Positions 43,051 through 53,231 of a stretch of 64,000 nt of DNA are shown one piece after another (the stretch's first letter is position 1; every line of letters begins with the position of its first letter). This DNA comes from Mesorhabditis belari (lineage: Eukaryota; Nematoda; Chromadorea; Rhabditida; Rhabditidae): contig CAUEEP010000729.1 in assembly GCA_958450365.1 (NCBI GenBank), positions 1,142,501 through 1,206,500 of the forward strand, read 5' to 3'. The notes beneath the pieces were generated by a model. The model was not told the DNA's origin. It ran no database searches and saw nothing but the letters and a program-made list of their open reading frames with translations. Position numbers and translations under genes: made by a program.

Positions 43051-43500
43051 TAGGTTGTCGGATTATGAATTGCCGTTGTCTTTTTTGCTTTGTATTTTTT
43101 TTTCAAATAAATTTTTGTGGTACTTTTTTTAAACTATATTAAAGAGCGTTTTATGCCGCGTCGATTGATATATTATTCGTCTATATTTGCTTAGATTTTT
43201 AATATAAATTTGTCTTAGAAAAGGAAGGACATCAAAAATAAAATGCGGATTTGTTTGTTGTACGACTTCAAACAAAGAAAAATAGCGGCAGAATCCCATC
43301 GCTTTATAAGCAATGCATTCGGAGAAGATGTTATCAACGAACGTCAATGTCGCAATTGGTTTCAGCGCTTTCGGGACGGCGACGAGAGCCTTGAAGACAA
43401 AGAACATGAGAGGCGACCAAAGCTCTTCAAGCTATTCAGATATTCAAGCTGACTCTAGAAGGCAATTGGAAGCGATTACAGGAAGGATTTTGTTTTAGAA
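43051..43500 (+). pseudogene. mariner transposase, N-terminal part
   Basis: TATTAGGTTGTCGGATTATG at 43050 resembles a mariner end. From 43243 the frame encodes the mariner helix-turn-helix: LLYDFKQRKIAAESHR, then INERQCRNWFQRFRDGDESL. It shifts frame near 43430 (ADSRRQLEA follows in another frame) and has no catalytic domain. An autonomous mariner would need about 340 codons. Confidence 0.75.
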
Positions 43501-43769
43501 AAGTTTAGAAAAGTTAAGGAAAGTTTTAGAACATTTTAGGAAACATTGAAGAAAATTTTTGGTTCCAAATTTTTGGGTTTTTCATAAAATGATTGATTAG
43601 TTGATCGAATTTGTAATCGCATCCTTTCTAGTGCACTGAATTGCTTTATTTTCTTGTAGTAAAGACAGATTCATGAGAAAACAAAGAAGTGAATAAGTGC
43701 AATCGATTCGTCGACCTTAAAAACATTTGGTACAAATTTACAGCTGAATATCTTCTATACACCGTCAAA

Positions 43770-44168
43770 ACAGCGCCACCCAAAACAGCGCCGTACCCAA
43801 CGACAGGCCCGTACCCAACGACAGGCCCGTACCCAACGACAGGGCCGTACCCAACGACAGGCCCGTACCCAACGACAGGCCCGTACCCAACGACAGGCCC
43901 GTACCCAACGACAGGCCCGTACCCAACGACAGGCCCGTACCCAAAACAGCGCCGTACCCAACGACAGGCCCGTACCCAACAACAGGGCCGTACCCAACGA
44001 CAGGCCCGTACCCAACGACAGGCCCGTACCCAACAACAGGGCCGTACCCAAAACAGCGCCGTACCCAACGACAGGCCCGTACCCAACGACAGGGCCGTAC
44101 CCAAAACAGCGCCGTACCCAACGACAGGCCCGTACCCAAAACAGGGCCGTACCCAAAACAGCGACGAG
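43770..44168. repeat. 18-bp minisatellite CCGTACCCAACGACAGGC
   Basis: About 21 copies mixed with CCGTACCCAAAACAGCG. Length 18 keeps six frames open; the proline-rich and tryptophan-rich ORFs are artefacts. Confidence 0.92.
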
Positions 44169-44617
44169 TAAAAAAAATTATTTTATAGATTTTTGCTTTT
44201 GCTTTTTCTTTGCTATTTTTAACCTTTTCTGTCCACTTTTTGTGTTTTTAGGGTAAAAAAAGGCGGAGAATCCGATTTTTTAAAGCTTTACTCATAGAAA
44301 CCTGCGATAGCGTTTATAAAATTGATTTTAATCAAAAATAACAAATTTTTTTTCCTTTTACGGCCTGTTTTTTTTAACATTTTCACTAACTTTTTATTTC
44401 TACTACGGATCACTTGAAAGCTCTAGCCGTTTATGTTCATCATCGCTAGTGTGATGATGTTTCAGAGTCTCTTGGACTATTCATTTCATGCTATTTTTAA
44501 TGTTTTTTATGCATCGTTTAATTGTTGTTGGTCATGTTATTTTTAAATAAATTATCAAAATTAAAAGATGCTAATAAAAAAAAATGAGTGTACATTGTAA
44601 AAGAAAAAAAAACTTTG

Positions 44618-44908
44618 TTTTGCATCGGCGCTGTTTTGGGCGTTTTTCATTGGCGCTATTTTGGGTACGGCGCTATTTTGGGTGACGCTGTTTTGGTCGG
44701 CGCTATTTTGGCGGCGCTGTTTTGGTCGGCGCTATTTTGGGTGACGCTGTTTTGGGTACGGCGCTATTTTGGGTGACGCTGTTTTAGTCGGCGCTATTTT
44801 GGCGGCGCTGTTTTGGTCGGCGCTATTTTGGGTGACGCTGTTTTGGGTACGGCGCTATTTTGGGTGACGCTGTTTTAGTCGGCGCTATTTTGGCGGCGCT
44901 GTTTTGGG
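44618..44908. repeat. GGCGCTATTTTGGGT array, inverted relative of the previous array
   Basis: Units GGCGCTGTTTTGGGTACGG are the reverse complement of CCGTACCCAAAACAGCGCC in 43770-44168. The two arrays face each other across 450 bp. Confidence 0.85.
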
Positions 44909-45600
44909 ATTTTGGCGCCCGAAAAACTCGTTTCTCTTCTACAAGAAATTCCATTTTTTAAAACAAATTGACTTTAAAAGTTAAGAAATAAAAGAAAATA
45001 AAAGAAAATGAAAGAAAATGAAAAGAAATTGGCTGTGGAGGGGATTAAAGCACGGTTCTTTTAACCCAAAAGCTTTAGCGATGCATTATGTATTCTCTCT
45101 AATAGTATTGCACCCAAGCGAGCCGAGTTGATGCCTATTTTACAGCTTCCAAGCTTTCCCAGAAGCTCAACACTGAAATCCCCTGCTAGATCTCATCGTC
45201 AGCTACATTTTCCGACCGCACATCAATAGGTTCTGATAAGCGCTTCTCGAGACTTCGAGCAACTTCGAGCAAACGAGGAATCTAAAGTTGGTCGATGGGT
45301 TGTGGATGAGGGTCAACTTTAGACGCCTCGTTCACAACTCGCATTTTAAGATATTTTTATGTATAATATACCAAAAGATAGAGAAAATTAAGGGCTATCT
45401 TTTGGTATAGAAAACATAAGAATATCTCAAAATGGGGTTGAGAACCAGGGGGGTTAATCAGGGTGCACTACTATTAGATCAAGGTCAATCAGGGTGCGCT
45501 ACATCAATGGTAGAATTTGATGCTTGGAGATGCTCATCAATGGTAGAATTTGAATATAGAAACTGTTGAGCAAGTTTGACATGGATCTGATTCGATTGCA
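44909..45600. other. Intergenic sequence without recognised gene
   Basis: Contains the inverted pair CTATCTTTTGGTATA (45402) and TATACCAAAAGATAG (45368). No exon supported. Confidence 0.4.
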
Positions 45601-45611
45601 GCCCTCAAAAT

Positions 45612-45765
45612 ATCGTTGTCGACGCTTGAGATGTCTATCACTTGAGGTGTCTACCGCTTGAGATATCTACCGCTTGAGATATCTACCGCTTGAGGTATCT
45701 ACCGCTTGAGGTGTCTACTGCTTGAGATGTCTACCGCTTGAGGTGTCTACCGCTTGAGGTTGACG
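45612..45765. repeat. 16-bp minisatellite CTTGAGGTGTCTACCG
   Basis: About nine copies directly abutting the mariner fragment. Confidence 0.9.
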
Positions 45766-45930
45766 AGAGTGTTCATGATCTTCGAGACTTTCATCACCGT
45801 TCCGAAAGCGTTGGAACCAGGCTCGGCATCGGCATCGAAAGCAATCGGCTTTCGAATAATACATCATTCCCAAATGCTTTGACCAAACGTCAATGGGATT
45901 CCTGTTTTGCCCAATTTGAAGTAGGCAAAC
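45750..45930 (-). pseudogene. mariner transposase fragment between two arrays
   Basis: On the minus strand a frame encodes AWFQRFRNGDESLEDHEHSR, the helix-turn-helix segment of mariner transposase, close to the copy at 43340-43420. A 16-bp array begins at its 3' side and an AGTAGGCAGACGTAA array at its 5' side. Confidence 0.65.
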
Positions 45931-46055
45931 GTAAACGTAAAGTAGGCAGACGTAAAGTAAGCAGACGTAAGCGTAGAGTAGGCAGACGTAAGCGTAAAGT
46001 AGCCAGACGTAAAGTAGCCAGACGTAAAGTAGGCAGACGTAAAGTAGACAGACGC
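45922..46055. repeat. 15-bp AGTAGGCAGACGTAA array
   Basis: About nine units with an AGCGTAA/AACGTAA variant. Confidence 0.88.
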
Positions 46056-46459
46056 TAACTTGATTTTTGAAGTCGGTCATCTAAAGCAAGAAAAAAAGAT
46101 CTTAAACTACTTTACGATACTTTTAAATACAAAAAGATATATTTTAAAAGCTTCCCTCACAACAATAAGTTTAGTAACGCTTTTTTATATCCGAAAAACC
46201 TAATAAAATTAGTTTGTTTTTGATAAAATTGCTTAATTTGATTGCTTAATTGCTTAATTTGATAAAAAAACTCTGCATTATATAAGATAAAAGATTTTTA
46301 AATTGCCTTTTTTTAAAGAAGTCTCCTGTTTTTCCGGGAAACGTTGATCAATAGTGCATGATTTAAATAGTATTTTATTTATTATGCTGGGATTAATCGC
46401 TAAAGCCAATTGCTTAATTGCCAATTGCCAATCTAATCAAATTATGCATCTGAACAATG

Positions 46460-46942
46460 CTCGTTACAAGGCATTACAAGGCATTACAAGGTATTACAAG
46501 GTATTACAAGGTATTTCAAGCAATTACAAGCAATTACAAGCAATTCCAAGCAACTACAAGCCATTACAAGCCATTACAAGCCATTACAAGCCATTACAAG
46601 CCATTACAAAGCCTTACAAGCAATTACAAGCCATTACAAGGCATTACAAGGTATTACAAGGTATTACAAGGTATTACAAGGCATTACAAGTCATTACAAG
46701 CCATTTCAAGGCATTACAAGGCATTACAAGCCATCACAAGGCATTACAAGTCATTACAAGCCATTTCAAGGCATTACAAGCCAGTACAATCCATTACAAG
46801 CCATTACAAGCCATTACAAGCCAGTACAATCCATTACAAGCCAGTACAATCCATTACAAGCCATTACAAGCCATTACAAGCCAGTACAATCCATTACAAG
46901 CCAGTACAAGCCATTACAAGCCATTACAAGTTACAATCTCTA
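46460..46942. repeat. 10-bp minisatellite CATTACAAGC
   Basis: About 47 copies. Flanked on the right by an AGTAAGTAGAAG repeat (47010-47095). Confidence 0.93.
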
Positions 46943-47682
46943 TTCACTTTTGATTGATTTCTGCTTAGATCAAAATATATCAAAATATTGGTATAAAAAG
47001 ATGTAAAAAGTAAGATTACTAAGTAAGTAGAAGTAAGAAGTAAGTAGAAGTAAGAAGAAGAAGTAAGAAGAAGAAGTAAGAAGTAAGTAGTAAAAAGCTT
47101 TAAACGGATTAGAAAGGACATTAGACATTAGAGATTAGACATTCTATTGATTGGTTGATCAGCAAGAGTACTTTCAAATCTTTAACAGTCCCCAATTAAA
47201 TGGTTTCTATGAACATGGTCGAGTGACGGTCGATTCATCTCTCGTCTCGTAGTACAAGGATAAAATGAGCGCAAAAAGAAGATCGAGTGATCGGATCACT
47301 TGAAAAGACTGATTGAATGCCTTTTCAAGAGATTGACCTTTCTTCTTTCCAATCTTCTTTCCAATCTTCTTTCTACTCTACGCTCGTTGTCCCGATAAAT
47401 TAGACATCAATCGGTTGAGAGAAAAGGAGAGATCTCCTCCCATTCATCCCCAAAAATGTATCTCCATCAATCACATTCATTTCAAATAAAGATGTTCCCT
47501 AGGAAAGGACGAATTTCGAGATTTGGAAAGGGAAAAGAAATATTTCTATTTGGAATTCTATTTGGAAAAGAGGGATTTCAATAAAATTTACAGTATTTAT
47601 AGGATCCATAACTAAACTAAAAAATCGCATTTGTGTTGAAAATCTGTTGAAGATCAAAAATCTGTTGAAAAGCAAAAATTTT

Positions 47683-47756
47683 TGCCGCCAGCAGGGGTCG
47701 AACCTGCGACCTTTGGCTTATTAGACCAATGCTCTAACCGACTGAGCTATGGCGGC
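47683..47756 (-). tRNA. tRNA-Ile (AAT)
   Basis: 74 nt. Same cloverleaf as 14377-14450 with perfect acceptor GCCGCCA/TGGCGGC, anticodon loop CTAATAA, and one base different in the variable loop (GGTCG for GGCCG). Likely functional. A divergent tRNA-Thr-like sequence lies 124 bp away on the plus strand. Confidence 0.9.
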
Positions 47757-47880
47757 ACTGTGGAGGCCGGCGAATTTTCTCTACTAAAGAGCAATTAGCT
47801 GAAATTCATCAAAGGAAGAGATTAGCTGGAATTCAGGAAAGGACTTTGTAGTTAACTCTCTCTTGAGTATGGGAGATAAG

Positions 47881-47955
47881 ATGCCTTGTGGTGTAGTGGT
47901 TAGCATGGTTTGCTGGTAAGCGAAGGGTAGAGGGCTCGAGTCCCGGCGGCGCAGA
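47881..47955 (+). pseudogene. tRNA-Thr-like, partner of the tRNA-Ile cassette
   Basis: GGTGTAGTGGTTAGCATGG (A-box), TTTGC-TGGTAA-GCGAA (anticodon arm with a 6-nt loop), GGGCTCGAGTCCC (B-box with TTC changed to CTC). Acceptor stem does not pair. Confidence 0.6.
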
Positions 47956-48119
47956 AGTTTTGTGGGTTTTAGTTTTGAGTGGGCCTTTTTCCAACTATAG
48001 CCATGCATAGGTCAATTAAAGTTTGAAAATAACATAAAAGAACTTCTTTGTTCGTCTTCTAAAGCTAAATCTTTATCTTAGAAATCTTAGAAAAATCGAA
48101 AGAAAAAGAAAAACATTTT

Positions 48120-48193
48120 TGCCGGCAGCAGGGGTCGAACCTGCCACCTTTGGCTTATTAGACCAATGCTCTAACCGACTGAGCTATGGCGGC
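48120..48193 (-). tRNA. tRNA-Ile (AAT), one acceptor mismatch
   Basis: Same as 47683-47756, but the 3' acceptor strand is TGCCGGC, giving one C-C mismatch with GCCGCCA. Anticodon loop CTAATAA and T-arm intact. May be functional or beginning to decay. Confidence 0.75.
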
Positions 48194-48329
48194 ACTATGG
48201 AGGCTGGTGAATTTTATCTACTAAAGGCAAATGGGAAGCCGAAAGCAGTCAAATGGATTTTGTGGCTAAATTTCTGGGGTTTTTAAAAATCATCCCTCGA
48301 GTTTAGAACCAGATTTCTCAGGGGCCCTT

Positions 48330-48405
48330 GGGAGCAGTGGTGGCCGAGTGGTAGTCGGCTAGAATACAAAGCAAGCCCTCTCGGGTTCGACTCCCGGCTT
48401 GAGCT
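48330..48405 (+). pseudogene. tRNA-like sequence with variable arm
   Basis: GGTGGCCGAGTGGTAGTCGG (A-box) and CGGGTTCGACTCCCGG (perfect T-arm). The acceptor strands and anticodon stem do not close. Resembles the modules at 32289-32755. Confidence 0.5.
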
Positions 48406-48549
48406 TTTTCTTGTTTTTTTTCTGAAATTGTTATACAGGTTTGTAATAAACGAAAACTGATAGAGCCGTGGAGAAAATGGAGCTATGAAGCTGATGGAGA
48501 AAACGTAGAGAAAAAGCAATCTTTAGGGTACGGTAGCCAATATATGATA

Positions 48550-48768
48550 AAACAAGTGTAATTTGACGTTCAGTAGTTAGAGAAAGATGTTCAGAGAGCC
48601 AGATTTCGAGATTAAGCTCAATATTGTTGATGAAGAAAGGTGTATGAGGTAAATCATTTGCGGGATTGCAAAGAGAAACGGCAGTCAGTGAGACAGCTGG
48701 CAATTTAGGCCACTTTGCTTCCTTTCTTGGCTGTTGGGTGAGATATTCTCCTTGTTTCTCCACTACAA
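48550..48768 (-). CDS. Possible coding exon of unknown gene
   Basis: After a TTGTAG acceptor the minus strand stays open with reasonable composition: VEKQGEYLTQQPRKEAKWPK, then LPAVSLTAVSLCNPAND. LPAVSLTAVSLCN faintly recalls the FPAVTxCN motif of DEG/ENaC channels, which alone is not enough to assign it. A donor may lie at GAAC/GTCAAA near 48563. No neighbours of the same frame were found. Chance is possible. Confidence 0.25.
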
Positions 48769-49199
48769 TTTGCATATAGTCATTCACTAATTACTTTGTT
48801 TGTGGTGTTTGACAAGAAATGAATCGAGGAAATCAGAAACCCGGTGATTTAAAGTCCAAAAAAAATAGAATGCGTTTTCTAAAAGGTGAAGAACTTGGAA
48901 AATTCTCGTTTCTCTAGATTTTCTCTTTTCTAATTCATTTTGATTTAATTCAATAAAATAAGGGAACGTAAAGCTCAAAATCGTATCAAAATCGGATCAA
49001 AAACTCAATAAAAATCTGAGAAAAAGTACCTTTCCAAAGTATCCTTTCCTTTCCTTTCCTTTCCACCTTTTAATTACCGTATTTTCTGTAATAGTAGTGC
49101 GCACTACTATTTTTTCAATCCCCCTCGAGCCTGCAGCACTCCAGCCTCCAGCACTACTATTACAGACTGCACTACTATTAGAGAGTTTCCTTTTTTTCA

Positions 49200-49405
49200 C
49201 TAGACCTTTACTAGGCAATAATAATAGGCATCATGTACGTATGTCATCCCTTTCTTCCAAGTGAATCGAGTTGTTGCTCGACGCGTCGAGAGGTGATGCC
49301 TTTCCATAAAGCAACTTAGCCAGCCAATTGATGCTGAAAATTTCTCGTCGTTTTTCCATATGATTCGAGCATGATTTTGGATCATTTTGCGAATCAATCG
49401 CAATT
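49200..49405 (-). pseudogene. Tigger/pogo-type transposase DNA-binding fragment
   Basis: The minus frame encodes NDEKFSASIGWLSCFMERHH, then LSTRRATT. This is the GWL..F..RH.LS.R..T pattern of the second CENP-B/Tc5 helix-turn-helix. The sequence upstream (to about 49500) is out of frame. No DDE domain is present. Confidence 0.7.
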
Positions 49406-49559
49406 TCTTTAATCGCTTTTCTCGGATCGAATTGACAAGCTCGTTGTCGAAAGCTGCGTCCGAAAGCTGCGGTGGTTCAATTTCCGGCCACCACCTTCAA
49501 GGCGTTACAATTGTTTTCCTTTTTGTTTCACAAGATCGTCCTTTTTCTTACACCACTGG

Positions 49560-49870
49560 AGAACAGTTTTAGCTTTGATCAAAAGAAAAATGCCGAGAAA
49601 ATGCCCAGAAAGACCGACAGAAAGACCGACAGAAAGACAGACAGAAAGACAGACAGAAAGACAGACAGATACCGTAACCCCCCTCCCTCGCCTTTTCCCC
49701 CATTTCATTTCCTCTTTTTTGCGCGCTAATTCTTTTTCGATAGTTTCTATTGGCATTTCTTTTATATAGATGTTAATTTTGATAGTTAATGCAAGAAATC
49801 ATTTAACCTACCCTAAATACTGTCAATTACCGTAAATACTGTAATTGAAGTTAACGCGAGGAATAATTTA
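49560..49870. repeat. R1 repeat copy
   Basis: AAAATGCCGAGAAAATGCCC, then GACAGAAAGACM array, ATACCGTAACC, and the GCGCTAATTCTTTTTCGATA core. Same order as 4800-5135. Confidence 0.8.
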
Positions 49871-50119
49871 ACATTTTGAACATTGGAACACAACGCACCA
49901 CTGGAGAACATTTTGCCGATGAACACCGAATCTTCCGAATCGAAAATAAATAGTCAGAATCTCATAATAGCATCACATTTAGCTACCAGTATGCTTTTAA
50001 AACAAAGAAAGTCAAAGTGAACAGCAACAGAGCAAATAGGTGCACTACTATTTTTTTTTCAACCCCCCTCCTGCAACCCTTCAACCCCTGCCTGCACTAC
50101 TATTACAGAAAATACGGTA

Positions 50120-51080
50120 CTTTAAAAGTGACTGCAACATGAGAAAAGGGTTGGGAAAGGGTTGGGAAAAGAGAAAATAAAGAGAAAACAAAGTTGGGTC
50201 GTTGATCTCGGACAAAGAATTATTTGGATAATTTTAAGAAAATAATTCTTTATCCAAATAAATGGGATAAATAATTATTGGATAATGACTTGGATAATTG
50301 GATTCTAAAATGCACTATCTTTTTTTGCATTATCCGAAATCACAAGCGAGTAGAAAGTGCGGTAATTCTAGGAGAAAATAAGTGCAAGAAGATTTCATCA
50401 AAACTAGGTGAACAATGAGTAAGGAATTTAAGAAATGCTCAAATTTCAAAATACCATGACAACACTTCTTCTCCAGCTTCTCCAGCTTGCCTAATAAAAG
50501 CATTGGAGCGAAAAATTAGCCTCTAGCAAGCTTATTATCGTGAACTTATTAAGGAAAAAGGATTTTCTTTCTTTTTTCTTTCTTTTTCTGGATTTTCTAC
50601 AAGATTTCATAATAAAATGTAAATTTATATTAAAAAGAGTATAATTTGAAGATATTCGAGGCTCTAGAGCGGGCTCTAGGCGCTAAATACCGAGGCCTAG
50701 AGCTGTCTTTTCGAGGCTAGGCTGTTTAATTCCGAGGCTCTAGAGCTGAATACATTTTTGATTTGAAAGAGTTATATCGTTAAAAGTGTTACAATTTGAA
50801 AGTGTTACAATTTTAAAAAGAATTCAGTTAAAATCATTGCATTTGTACATATAAACTTGCAAAACTTGCAATTTTGCACGCTCGTTAGGCGTTTAGTCGC
50901 AAAGAACGAAGTTGAATCGACTTGTTATTTCTTCTTGACCCATTTCGCCTCTTTTTGCTGGATTGCTGATAAATTTTTGGCGCTCGATAAGACTCGCTAA
51001 AAGTAGGAGGCGGGAATGGGGAAAATTTTTTTTGTGAAACAAATAAGAGGGCTGTTGTGGGAGATGCTTTTGAATGCTTT
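50120..51080. other. No recognised gene
   Basis: AT-rich; a GAGGCTCTAGAGC motif repeats at 50660-50755. Nothing else supported. Confidence 0.4.
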
Positions 51081-51083
51081 CAA

Positions 51084-51850
51084 AAAATAATAATAATAAT
51101 AATAATACTTTATTCAAACGATAAAGTGAAAGAAATCATAGAGAAATGCACAGTGATACTTAATCATACAATACATACTGAAATCAATAAGCCAATTACT
51201 TACGGCAAAGAGCCACTAGATCTAAAGCATCGATACGTTTCTTGAATATGAAAAGCGACTGAATTTCTCGTATGTCGTTTGGGAGCAAGTTCCATAATCT
51301 AGCGGCTCTAACGGGAAATGAATTTGATAAAGAGGCATTGGAAGCAAAGGGAATTTGCAAAAGGAATGAGCCACTTCTGGGCCCTGACCGCGGTTTAAAT
51401 TTGAATAAGTCTATAAACAAAGGGCTAATCTGTTTACAACGGAGGATTTTGAAAGTTTCGACTAAATCAATGACAAAGCGACGATGCTGTAAAGTTTTTA
51501 GTTCAAAAAAAAGCAAGTCTCTCCTCATAAGTAAAGCTAGAATATTTAGAATAGTCAATTTTCCATAAAGCGACTTTTGTGAACCTCCTCTGAATTTTCT
51601 CCAAGCGTTCAATAAAGACTTGTGCGCGGGGAGACCAAACAATAGAAGCATATTCTAAGATGGGCCGGTTATAAGTCGTCAAGCATTTGCGGTAAGAGTT
51701 TAGGTTAGGATGAACAATTGATTTGAGAATACGGCTAGAAACAAAAGAAGCTTTTCGACAAATGATTTCAATATGTTTAGTGAAATTAAAAGGGGGAGAG
51801 ATGTGGACACCTAAATCTCTAACGAGAAAAGTTTTACTATAGAATAAAAG
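51084..51850 (-). mobile_element. 3' end of a non-LTR (LINE) retrotransposon
   Basis: The minus strand encodes the end of a LINE reverse transcriptase across two frames: LVRDLGVHISPPFNFTKHIE, CRKASFVSSRILKSI, RPILEYASIVWSPRAQVF, ERLEKIQRRF, then VRAARLWNLLPNDIREIQ and a stop at 51196. This pattern is typical of Jockey/CR1-type 3' regions. The element ends in a (TTA)n tail at 51084-51105. 5'-truncated, with at least one frameshift near 51650. Confidence 0.8.
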
Positions 51851-52065
51851 GGTTGAGTTTTAGGGTAAAGATACGATATAGACTTTTCTTTTCTTTAATA
51901 ATGGGCTAAGTGCGGAAAAAAAAGATCGCATTTGTCCCACTCCCGGTTTAAATAGATTTTCTGCTTAAATGCCACTATCTTGATTGATTTTAGAAAAATT
52001 CTTGACAAAAAAAGCAGCTAATTTATCAACGAGATGTATTTTTGTCAACGAGAAAAATTTTGCTG

Positions 52066-52232
52066 AAGAAAAAGCTGTGCCATGTTTAAATCGGTTTTCT
52101 GTTTTAAAATTGATTTCGCCAAAGGTTTGTTCAACTTTAGATCCACGCTCGTCAACTCGCATATGACTGAAGTGGCAAGGATTGCGACGTTGAGGAAATT
52201 GAAGTCGTTATCGTGTATCATATGTGGATCTC
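52066..52232 (+). repeat. 167-bp duplicate of the first exon of the TRIM-like gene
   Basis: Nearly identical to 53137-53304, including ATGACTGAAGTGGC. In this copy the reading continues directly into a Tc1-type sequence instead of a splice donor, so it is a non-functional duplicate. Confidence 0.85.
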
Positions 52233-52439
52233 AATCCCTACAGCCCAGAATTGCGTCATTGAGCATCTTTGGGCTTTTTTGAAGTCAAAGCTGAAGGGAA
52301 AGCGATTCAACTCGAAGATAGAGCTTTGGTTCTTTATTCGCCGTACCTGGGAGCCCAAATTCTACGCGATTTAGTTGATTCAATACCAAAGCGGATCCAG
52401 GAAGTCATCAAAGCTAAAGGTGGACCAACGAAGTATTAA
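52228..52439 (+). pseudogene. Tc1-type transposase C-terminal remnant
   Basis: GATCTCAATCCC (DLNP), CVIEHLWAFLKSKLKGKRF, then, after a frameshift, LVDSIPKRIQEVIKAKGGPT and KY before the stop. This is the Tc1 pattern DLNPIE.LW...K through IPKRI..VI..KG..T.Y. Two frameshifts. Confidence 0.8.
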
Positions 52440-52501
52440 AAATTTGATAATTTCTATGTTTTGTTTTCAAATGTTACGAGAATTTTGAGCATCAAAAATA
52501 C

Positions 52502-52932
52502 ACCCGTTTTGGTTCTTTTCCAATATCCGGGGAGCGGAAGGGTTATCGGGGGAGCAAATTTTGGCAATGCTACATATGTCCTATTTAAAATTGTGACGAA
52601 CGGGAGCTTGCTTTGTTGCAAAAAGTTATCGACTCGAATTCCTCTTGAATGCTTGGGGACCTTTCGCCGTGCGCAAGTGTCACATACCCAGCGAAATAGA
52701 TCTTTTCCCTTTGAGCGGACTTTCATCGATTCGCCACATTTGCAAATCCACGACTGGATGACTCCTTTGGTGAGGAAATAATCGATTGTCGTCGATTCCT
52801 TGAACGCACAAATATCGGAGAAGCGCATCGTCGTTAAAGTTTTTAAAAAAACGTTGGAGTTAAAATACAGTCCCGGAAATGCTCCCCCGATTTTCCTTTC
52901 GCTCCCCCGATATTGGAAAAGTAGCCCCGTTT
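52502..52932. mobile_element. Merlin-like element remnant
   Basis: Inverted ends of about 55 bp: TTTTCCAATATCCGGGGAGC, then GGGTTATCGGGGGAGCA, against the complement at 52875-52930. Inside, the minus strand encodes FLTKGVIQSWICKCGESMKV, then FRWVCDTCARRKVP and FLQQSKLPFVTILNRTY. The zinc-ribbon CxC...CxxC followed by SKLP is the N-terminal pattern of Merlin/IS1016-type (ISXO2-like) transposases. No catalytic domain. Confidence 0.65.
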
Positions 52933-53231
52933 TTTGTTTTTATTTGTTTTTCTTCATTTTTGTTAATCGTTTCAATAAAGTTTTTCTTGCATATAAAAAT
53001 AGAAATTTTTGACAACTGAAAACCAAAAACTGTTTGGGAATTCGCCTCTTTGCAAAAAAAGTTATTACAATTTGAAATTTGCTAAACTGGATGTTACAAG
53101 ACTTTTATGCACGACTGTAGTTTATGGTAAAGAGAAGAAAAAGCTGTGCCATGTTTAAATCGGTTTTCTGTTTTAAAATTGATTTCGCCAAAGGTTTGTT
53201 CAACTTTAGATCCACGCTCGTCAACTCGCAT

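Larger units (their letters stand above)
49075..50119. mobile_element. 1.04-kb element with perfect 26-bp ends and Tigger-like gene remnant
   Basis: Left end TACCGTATTTTCTGTAATAG continues six more bases, and the right end is its exact complement. Inside each end lies CACTACTATT followed by a T-run and CAACCCC. The interior holds a Tc5/CENP-B-type DNA-binding fragment (minus strand) and an R1 copy. The ends resemble those of the 267-bp MITEs at 5325 and 23066. Confidence 0.75.

Noticed and set aside
43646..44171. Four overlapping long ORFs (TGPYP-, QARTQ- and GYGPVV-rich)
   Set aside because: They are the readings of an 18-bp tandem array with no stop in several frames; no start context, splice signals or conserved domain.
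46354..46957. Two 160-200-codon ORFs with HYKPLQAIT repeats
   Set aside because: Readings of the 10-bp CATTACAAGC array.
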